From Streptomyces populi (GTDB taxonomy: Bacteria > Actinomycetota > Actinomycetes > Streptomycetales > Streptomycetaceae), in assembly GCF_002911015.1 (NCBI RefSeq), contig NZ_KZ626856.1, positions 41,522-105,521 on the forward strand: a DNA stretch of 64,000 nucleotides, given 5' to 3'. The notes under the pieces are model-generated. The model searched no databases and was not told the origin of the DNA. It was given only the letters and a program-made list of their open reading frames with translations. This document shows positions 58,693 to 64,000 of the stretch, in pieces. The position numbers were made by a program, and so were the translations under genes. Position 1 is the first letter of the stretch, and each line of letters begins with the position of its first letter.

Positions 58693-60150
58693 TCAGCCGC
58701 GCTTCTGCCGCTTCCAGGGACCGGTGATGGCGAGCATGATGCCCGGGTCCTGGATGTTGGCGAAGAGGGTCCGGCCGTCGGGCGAGAAGGTGACACCGGT
58801 GAACTCGCTGTACTCCGGCGCCTCGGCGGTGCCGATGTTGAGCTCGTTGCGGGCGATCGGGTACGTGCGGCCGCTCTCGGTGGCACCGAACAGGTGCTGG
58901 ACACCCTCGCCGTCCTCGGCGATGACGAGGCCGCCGTACGGGGAGACGGTGATGTTGTCCGGTCCGTCGAAGGCACCGTCGACGGACGGGGCGGGGTTCA
59001 CGCCGATGAGGACCTTCAGCGTCAGGGTGCGGCGCTTGGGGTCGTAGAACCAGACCGCTCCGTCGTGGGCCTGGCCGGGGCTCTCGGCGCGGGCGTAGGA
59101 GGAGACGATGTAGACACCGCCGTCGCCCCACCACATGCCCTCGAGCTTGCGGGCACGGGTGACCTGGCCGTCGGTGAACTGCTTGCGGACGGAGACGCTC
59201 TTGGCGTCACGGTCGGGGACGTCGACCCAGTCCACGCCGTAGACCGTGCCGGTCCTCGTGGCCCGGGAGAGGTCGTCGACGAACTTGCCGCCGGAGTCGA
59301 AGCACCTGAAGGCCTGGAGCGCTCCGGCGTCGTCGGCCAGGGTGGCGAGCCGCCCGTGGCCGTGCTCGAAGCCCTGCGGAGGCGTCCAGCGGTACAGCAG
59401 GCCGTTGGGGCCCGAGGCGTCCTCGGTGAGGTAGAGCCGGCCGCGCTTGGGGTCGACGACGACGGCCTCGTGGGCGTAACGGCCCAGCGCCTTGACGGGC
59501 TTGGGGTTCTTGTTGCGGCGGCGGTCCTGGGGGTCGACCTCGAAGACGTAGCCGTGGTCCTTGGTCATGCCGTTCTGGCCGGCCTTGTCCTCGGTCTCCT
59601 CACAGGTGAGCCAGGTGCCCCAAGGGGTGTTGCCGCCGGCACAGTTGGTGGAGGTGCCGGCGATGCCGACCCACTCGGCGACCTTGTCCCGGCGCACTTC
59701 GACGACCGTGCAGCCGCCGGACGCGGCCGGGTCGTAGACGAGCCCCTCGGTGAGCGGCACGGGGTGCGACCAGTCGGAGCGGGGGCCCTTGAGCTCGTGG
59801 TTGTTGACCAGGAGGGTGGCGCCGCGCGGGCCCTCGAACGTGGAGGTGCCGTCGTGGTTGGACGGTGTGAACTCGCCCGAGTCCAGCTTGGTGCGGCCGC
59901 TGTAGGTGATGACGCGGTAGGAGAACCCGGCGGGCAGCGAGAGGAGGCCCTTCGGGTCGGTGACGAGCGGGCCGTAGCCGACGCCACCGTGGCGGGCCTC
60001 GGCCGATTCCCCTCCCGCGCCTTCGACCTCCGTCTCCGTGGCGGCGAGCGCGTTGGGCGCGGTGGCGAGGGCACCCACGCTGCCGACGAGGACCACGCCT
60101 GCGCCGGTGATCGCGGACTGCCTGGCGAAGTCCCTGCGAGAGAGCGACAT
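58693..60150 (-). CDS. phoX: PhoX-family secreted phosphatase (DUF839)
   Basis: A 485-residue protein with a clear Tat signal (SRRDFARQSAITGAGVVLVGS). PhoX-type beta-propeller features: LLVNNHELKG, CAGGNTPWGTWLTCEETE, GRYAHEAVVVDPKRGRLYLTEDA, GMWWGDGGVYIVSSYAR and FDGPDNITVSPYGGLVIAEDG, which include the conserved acidic Ca/Fe ligands and the paired cysteines. It releases phosphate from phosphoesters outside the cell. ATG 60148-60150 is the start. A PHO box of two 11-nt repeats lies about 80 nt upstream, consistent with PhoP control. Confidence 0.92.
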   Translation of the reverse strand: MSLSRRDFARQSAITGAGVVLVGSVGALATAPNALAATETEVEGAGGESAEARHGGVGYGPLVTDPKGLLSLPAGFSYRVITYSGRTKLDSGEFTPSNHDGTSTFEGPRGATLLVNNHELKGPRSDWSHPVPLTEGLVYDPAASGGCTVVEVRRDKVAEWVGIAGTSTNCAGGNTPWGTWLTCEETEDKAGQNGMTKDHGYVFEVDPQDRRRNKNPKPVKALGRYAHEAVVVDPKRGRLYLTEDASGPNGLLYRWTPPQGFEHGHGRLATLADDAGALQAFRCFDSGGKFVDDLSRATRTGTVYGVDWVDVPDRDAKSVSVRKQFTDGQVTRARKLEGMWWGDGGVYIVSSYARAESPGQAHDGAVWFYDPKRRTLTLKVLIGVNPAPSVDGAFDGPDNITVSPYGGLVIAEDGEGVQHLFGATESGRTYPIARNELNIGTAEAPEYSEFTGVTFSPDGRTLFANIQDPGIMLAITGPWKRQKRG

Positions 60151-60230
60151 GTGATGTCTCCTGTGACGGTGGACTCGGACTGCCGTACGGGGCGGGGGGC
60201 GGCCTCGGTTTGCGGCCACACCGTCCCGCC

Positions 60231-60252
60231 CTCTCTTGAACACCAGTTGAAC
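60231..60252 (-). promoter_or_regulatory. PHO box upstream of phoX
   Basis: On the minus strand, GTTCAACTGGT and GTTCAAGAGAG are two direct repeat units of exactly 11 nt, matching the PhoP-binding GTTCA(C/A)C direct-repeat pattern of Streptomyces. It lies 81-102 nt upstream of the start codon. Confidence 0.75.
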
Positions 60253-60410
60253 GCGCGCCGTCTTCCGGGGTCCAGCTTGCGTGAATCCACCCGCCCGGCC
60301 CAGGGGAACGCCCCGTTCCGCAAAACAGCCCACCAGCGACCGCGACCGGCACCCCGGCAGGGCACCGGACCACGGCACCTCCGCCACGGATCCCTGCCGT
60401 CACGGAACCC

Positions 60411-60464
60411 GGCACCGGCACCGGCACCCGGCACCCGGCACCCGGCACCCGGCACCCGGCACCC
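60411..60464. repeat. GGCACC / GGCACCC microsatellite
   Basis: Two GGCACC hexamers (60411-60422) are followed by six exact GGCACCC heptamers (60423-60464). Confidence 0.95.
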
Positions 60465-60602
60465 GGCCATGACACCGGACATCCGGTACGGGTGTCACGG
60501 CACCACACCCCGCGCAGGCCCACGGCATCCGGTCCCGGGCGGGACGCCGGATGCCCGGCGCGCGGCACCCGGACCACACAGGGCACGGGCGTCACGAAGA
60601 CG

Positions 60603-60658
60603 GAGTCACGACATCCGAGTCACGACATCCGAGTCACGGCATCCAAGTCATGACACCC
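60603..60658. repeat. 14-bp tandem repeat (4 copies)
   Basis: GAGTCACGACATCC occurs exactly at 60603-60616 and 60617-60630. GAGTCACGGCATCC and AAGTCATGACACCC complete the array to 60658. Related CACGGCACC and CACGAC elements are scattered on both sides. Confidence 0.92.
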
Positions 60659-60861
60659 GCGCCGCGGGCCCCGGGCGTCACGGCACCCGGGTCACGGAGG
60701 TCCCGGAACCCGGCACGCCGGGGCAGGGACAGAGGCAGAGGCAGGGACGCAGCGCCCTGGCACCCCGCGCCCCGGGACAGGAACACCGTCCCCGGCATCC
60801 CGCCCGGGAACCGCACCGGGCGCGTCACCCGGCGCCCGGGAACCGCACCGGCCCGGCGCCT

Positions 60862-62286
60862 TCACACCCCCTGCTGCGACCGGGCCTTGAACGCCGCCTT
60901 GCGGGCCTCCTTGGCGACCTTCTTGTCGGGGTGCAGGCGCCCCATGGCCTCCAGGACGTCCGGGGCGGCGGGGTGCTCGACCCGCCAGGCGGTGTCGAAG
61001 AAGCCGCTGTGCTGCCGGGCCAGGCCCTCGACCAGGGCCTGGAGCTCCGCGGAGTTCCCCTCGGCGGCGAGCTGTGCCGCCACCGTGTCGATGGTCAGCC
61101 AGAAGACCATCGCCTCGGACGGCGGGGGCACGTCGGGCACGTCGTGCTCGGAGAGCCAGACCCGGGCGAGACCGCCCAGCTCGGCGTCGTCGAGCACCTC
61201 GCGCAGCGCGGGCTCGGCCTCCGTGCCGACCAGCGCGAGGGCCTGCTGGCAGTGCAGGCGGCGCAGCGGGGCACCCGTGTCCGCGCCGCGCGCCGCCGAG
61301 AGCAACTCCCGTGCCGCGGGAAGCGGTTCACGCCGGGCGAGCCACTGCTCGATCTCGGCCTGCGCGGCGGTCGGGGGAAAGCCGGCCGTGCCGTCCAGCA
61401 GCGTGTCCGCGCCCTTGTCGGCCAGTTCGCCCACCGCGGGGGCGGAGAAGCCCGCCTCCATCAGCCGGGCGCGCAGTCCGTACAGGCCGAGGGGCGTCAG
61501 GCGCACCACGCCGTACCGCGACACGTCCATGTCGTCGGCGGGGGCCGGCTCCTCCGCGGCGTCCGCCATCAGGGCCTCGTCGACCGGCTGGAAGGCGACG
61601 AGCCCGATGGGTTCCAGCAGCCGGAACTGGTCGTCGAGCCGCATCATGGCGTCCGAGACCTGCTCCAGGACGTCGTCGGTGGGCTCTCCCATGTCGTCGG
61701 GCAGGATCATCGAGGCGGCCAGCGCGGGAAGCGGCACCGACACCTCCCCGAGCGCGTCCTCACCGACGGTCAGCAGGTACAGGTTGCCGAGCACCCCGTC
61801 GAGGAACTCGGATTCCGCGTCCGGGTCCCAGTCCAGCGAGGAGAGGTCGGTCTCGCCCTCTTCCTCCATGGCGTCGACGAGCTCGCCGAGGTCGGGCGCG
61901 CTCGCGTCGGCGAGCACGACGTCGAGGGCGCCGAGCCAGAAGCCGAGGACGTCCCGCGGGGCGCCGGAGGTGAGCCGGGCGAGCCCATCGCCCGGGGCGA
62001 CGGTGCCCTCCGCCTCGTCCACGATCTCGACGAGCCCGGTGTCGACGGCCACCCGCCAGGCCTCGTGGGCGAGGGCGGCCGCGTCGTCGCCGGACAGACC
62101 GAGGACGCCGGCCGCCTCGGGGAGCTGTTCCTCGACGAGCTCGCCCCCGGCTCCGACCCGGGTGGCGGGGCCTGCCCAGCGGGCCAGCCGTGCGGCGCGG
62201 GAGAGCAGCGGCGCGGCGAGCGCGTCCCTCGCCAGCCGCGCCTCGGAGTGCAGCCGCACGGGCGGCAGGGAAGAGCTGTCTGACAT
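60862..62286 (-). CDS. Hypothetical acidic protein
   Basis: A 474-residue, acidic, Ala/Leu/Glu-rich protein without signal peptide or membrane helices. The N-terminal half contains GLSGDDAAALAHEAWRVAVDTGLVEI and the acidic MEEEGETDLSSLDWDPDAESEF. The C-terminal half has regularly spaced helices (PLRRLHCQQALALVGTEAEPALREVL) like HEAT-type repeats, and ends with the basic stretch KKVAKEARKAAFKAR. I do not recognise a family. ATG 62286 has GGAGGAG about 10 nt upstream. It stands alone between two repeat-rich spacers. Confidence 0.75.
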   Translation of the reverse strand: MSDSSSLPPVRLHSEARLARDALAAPLLSRAARLARWAGPATRVGAGGELVEEQLPEAAGVLGLSGDDAAALAHEAWRVAVDTGLVEIVDEAEGTVAPGDGLARLTSGAPRDVLGFWLGALDVVLADASAPDLGELVDAMEEEGETDLSSLDWDPDAESEFLDGVLGNLYLLTVGEDALGEVSVPLPALAASMILPDDMGEPTDDVLEQVSDAMMRLDDQFRLLEPIGLVAFQPVDEALMADAAEEPAPADDMDVSRYGVVRLTPLGLYGLRARLMEAGFSAPAVGELADKGADTLLDGTAGFPPTAAQAEIEQWLARREPLPAARELLSAARGADTGAPLRRLHCQQALALVGTEAEPALREVLDDAELGGLARVWLSEHDVPDVPPPSEAMVFWLTIDTVAAQLAAEGNSAELQALVEGLARQHSGFFDTAWRVEHPAAPDVLEAMGRLHPDKKVAKEARKAAFKARSQQGV

Positions 62287-62336
62287 CGGCTGAGTTCTCC
62301 TCCGGACGACCACGACGAGCAGGGCGGACAGGCAAG

Positions 62337-62420
62337 CGGTTCAAACGGTCCGAGCGGTCCGTACGACCCGAGTGATCCGTACGGTCCGAACGGTCCGAAC
62401 GTCTCAAGCGGTTCGAGCGG
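62337..62420. repeat. Degenerate 9-bp tandem repeat
   Basis: About nine units of the pattern CGGTCCGAA follow each other (for example CGGTTCAAA, CGGTCCGAG, CGGTCCGTA, CGGTCCGAA twice, CGGTTCGAG). They lie just upstream of the hypothetical gene at 60862-62286. Confidence 0.85.
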
Positions 62421-62643
62421 GGCTTCCGCCCGGAGTCGCGCCGGACGGTGACACGCACCGCCGGTCGCGGCGGGCACCGGAGCCCGCCGGACGCCGACGG
62501 GCGCGCGAACCCGGAGGCGGCCCGGGAGAGCCGTGCCAACTGCTCAGCCTAGACGGATTTCCACCCATGCCGCCCGGTTCATGTATCCGACAGGTCTCGT
62601 ACATCGCCGAAACCTTGACAACTCCCCTCGTCACACACGAGAT

Positions 62644-62697
62644 TGACGCGCGTAGAAGTTCAACGGCCGTGCGGCCCCACCCCTTCTACGCGCGTCA
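62644..62697 (+). promoter_or_regulatory. Perfect 15-bp inverted repeat in leader of secreted nuclease gene
   Basis: TGACGCGCGTAGAAG (62644-62658) and CTTCTACGCGCGTCA (62683-62697) are perfect inverted copies with a 24-nt loop. The 12-nt core TTCTACGCGCGT also occurs at the acid phosphatase start (30728-30739). It could be an operator pair or an RNA hairpin. Confidence 0.65.
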
Positions 62698-62776
62698 CCG
62701 GCTCGTACGCATGTCGCGCTCCCCCCACCAGTCCACCCTCGTCCCGACGCTCATGAACGTCCCCGGAGGGATTCCC

Positions 62777-64000
62777 TTGCCGAGCAAGAGAACCGCGCGC
62801 ATCGGCGCGCTGACCGTCGCCGCGGTCTGTTCCACCGTCTCCGCCGTCGTCCTCACCACACCGGCCCAGGCGGACACCGTCCACATCCACGACGTCCAGG
62901 GCACCACCCGGACCTCCCCCCTCGCGGGCACGAAGGTCACCGACGTGCCCGGCATCGTCACCGGCGTGCGGACGTACGGTTCGTCCAAGGGCTTCTGGTA
63001 CCAGGACCCCACCCCGGACGCCGACCCCGCCACCAGCGAGGGCGTCTTCGTCTTCACCAGCTCCGCCCCCAAGGTCGCCGTCGGCGACTCGGTCACGGTG
63101 ACGGGCACGGTCTCGGAGTACGTACCGGGCGGCGTCTCCACCGGCAACCAGTCGGTCACCGAGGTCACCAAGCCGACGGTCACCGTCGTCTCCAGCGGCA
63201 ACCCCGTCCCGGCCGCGACGGTCGTCGACGCCAAGTCCGTGCCGGGCACCTACGCCCCCGCCGGCGACACCGCCGCGGGCGGTTCGGTCAACGCCCTTCC
63301 CCTGGAGCCGGCGAAGTACGCCCTGGACCACTACGAGTCCCTGGAGGGCATGAACGTCCAGGTCGCCGACACCCGCGTGGTCACGGCCACCGACCCCTAC
63401 ACCGAGCTGTGGGTCACGGTGAAGCCGCACGAGAACGCGACCCGCCGCGGCGGCACGGTGTACGGCTCGTACACCTCGCAGAACACGGGACGCATACAGA
63501 TACAGTCCCTCGGCGCGACCGCCGACTTCCCGACCGCGAACGTCGGTGACAAGCTCACCGGTGTCACGGCGGGCCCGCTCGACTACAACCAGTTCGGCGG
63601 CTACACCCTCGTCGCCAACCAGCTCGGCACCCTTCAGAAGGGCGGCCTGGAGCGCGAGACCACGCGCAAGCAGGCGCGCGGCGAGCTGGCCGTGGCGACG
63701 TACAACGTCGAGAACCTGGACCCGGGCGACGCCACGTTCGCCGCGCACGCGTCCGCGATCGTGAACAACCTGAACGCGCCCGACATCGTGTCCCTGGAGG
63801 AGATCCAGGACAACAACGGCGCGACGGACGACGGCACGGTCGCCGCCGACCAGACGGTGAACAAGCTGATCGACGCGATCGTCGCGGCGGGCGGCCCGAA
63901 GTACGACTGGCGCTCCATCGACCCGGTCAACGACCAGGACGGCGGCGAGCCCGGCGGCAACATCCGCCAGGTCTTCCTCTTCAACCCCGCGCGGGTCTCG
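62777..64000 (+). CDS. Secreted endonuclease/exonuclease/phosphatase family protein (ExeM/NucH-like), 3' end outside window
   Basis: At least 408 residues; no stop before the window edge. A signal peptide (RIGALTVAAVCSTVSAVVLTTPAQA) is followed by an OB-fold-like region (about residues 40-150: VTDVPGIVTGVRTYGSSKGFWYQDP). The EEP nuclease domain begins near residue 304 with LAVATYNVENLDPGD, and the metal-binding Glu is in PDIVSLEEIQDNNG. It should degrade extracellular DNA or RNA or act as a phosphodiesterase. TTG 62777 has GGAGGG upstream; ATG 62753 is in frame and possible. Confidence 0.88.
   Translation, partial: MPSKRTARIGALTVAAVCSTVSAVVLTTPAQADTVHIHDVQGTTRTSPLAGTKVTDVPGIVTGVRTYGSSKGFWYQDPTPDADPATSEGVFVFTSSAPKVAVGDSVTVTGTVSEYVPGGVSTGNQSVTEVTKPTVTVVSSGNPVPAATVVDAKSVPGTYAPAGDTAAGGSVNALPLEPAKYALDHYESLEGMNVQVADTRVVTATDPYTELWVTVKPHENATRRGGTVYGSYTSQNTGRIQIQSLGATADFPTANVGDKLTGVTAGPLDYNQFGGYTLVANQLGTLQKGGLERETTRKQARGELAVATYNVENLDPGDATFAAHASAIVNNLNAPDIVSLEEIQDNNGATDDGTVAADQTVNKLIDAIVAAGGPKYDWRSIDPVNDQDGGEPGGNIRQVFLFNPARVS

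Larger units (their letters stand above)
60151..60861. other. 711-bp repeat-rich intergenic region
   Basis: The phoX side holds the PHO box. The rest is a patchwork of short direct repeats (the 7-bp and 14-bp arrays, and many CACGGCAC, ACCCGG and GGAACC variants). Several frames stay open, but none has a ribosome site or a recognisable product. I see no gene. Confidence 0.6.
62287..62776. other. Divergent intergenic region with repeat and inverted repeat
   Basis: 490 bp between the hypothetical minus-strand gene and the secreted nuclease gene. It contains the 9-bp repeat array, a possible -35 TTGACA at 62616-62621, and the perfect inverted repeat at 62644-62697. I see no gene. Confidence 0.55.

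Noticed and set aside
58894..62283. 1129-codon plus-strand frame opposite phoX and the hypothetical gene
   Set aside because: It covers repeat-rich intergenic DNA and the antisense of PhoX; no domain or ribosome site.

Overview
The window is high-GC, densely packed DNA with GTG/TTG starts, many ATGA or GTGA gene overlaps, Tat and lipoprotein signals and an LAETG-type sortase substrate. All of this points to Streptomyces. The block LAETG protein - amidohydrolase - amino-acid ABC transporter - aminotransferase - ectABCD is the order I recall from Streptomyces chromosomes.

Layout. 1-5.4 kb: end of a cobalamin operon (cobL, fused cbiG-cobJ, cbiX with a His-rich tail, cobC-like aminotransferase). 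5.7-12 kb, mostly minus strand: LAETG surface protein, amidohydrolase, polar amino-acid ABC importer, then an aminotransferase on the plus strand. 12.3-15.7 kb: ectoine/5-hydroxyectoine operon ectABCD. 15.7-21.2 kb: housekeeping and accessory genes (class V aminotransferase, DsbA/FrnE oxidoreductase, GNAT, GlxA-type regulator, MFS pump, DUF1349 protein). 21.6-24.1 kb: 2-oxoglutarate-semialdehyde dehydrogenase divergent from an IclR regulator. 24.2-27.2 kb: penicillin-binding protein and NCS2 permease.

27.4-46.5 kb and 50.5-52.6 kb: a pectin/uronate utilisation region. It holds an ECF sigma factor with a putative membrane sensor, pectate lyases of PL3, PL1 and PL9 type, a pectinesterase, a rhamnogalacturonan acetylesterase gene, an oligosaccharide ABC transporter, GH43, a DUF6807 protein, a Gfo/Idh oxidoreductase, IlvD/Edd and DapA-family sugar-acid dehydratases, a GntR regulator, uronate dehydrogenase and KdgD. 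Secreted enzymes would cut pectin, the ABC system would import fragments, and the uronate (and probably pentonate) branches converge on the 21.6-kb semialdehyde dehydrogenase and so on 2-oxoglutarate. The acetylesterase gene is broken by a TnpB-only IS200/IS605-type element. The coding strand reads TAC before the element and ACC after it, in frame, and an internal stretch of the gene also seems to be missing.

47.6-56.4 kb: a mycothiol-dependent-type DinB protein, a DUF4097 protein, a tandem TerD protein, and a TetR/MFS pair with a long palindromic operator.

56.5-60.2 kb: the most unusual locus. A Ro60 (TROVE/vWA) protein is preceded by about 390 bp that fold as three tandem Y-RNA-like small RNAs. 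Each has a differently sequenced but complementary terminal stem and a shared internal motif. Two carry a tRNA-like module with T-arm, acceptor stem and D-arm in permuted order. Upstream is phoX with a PHO box.

60.9-64 kb: a hypothetical acidic protein and the 5' part of a secreted endonuclease/exonuclease/phosphatase. Many intergenic regions carry short tandem repeats of 7, 9, 14, 15 or about 37 bp, an odd feature of this strain.
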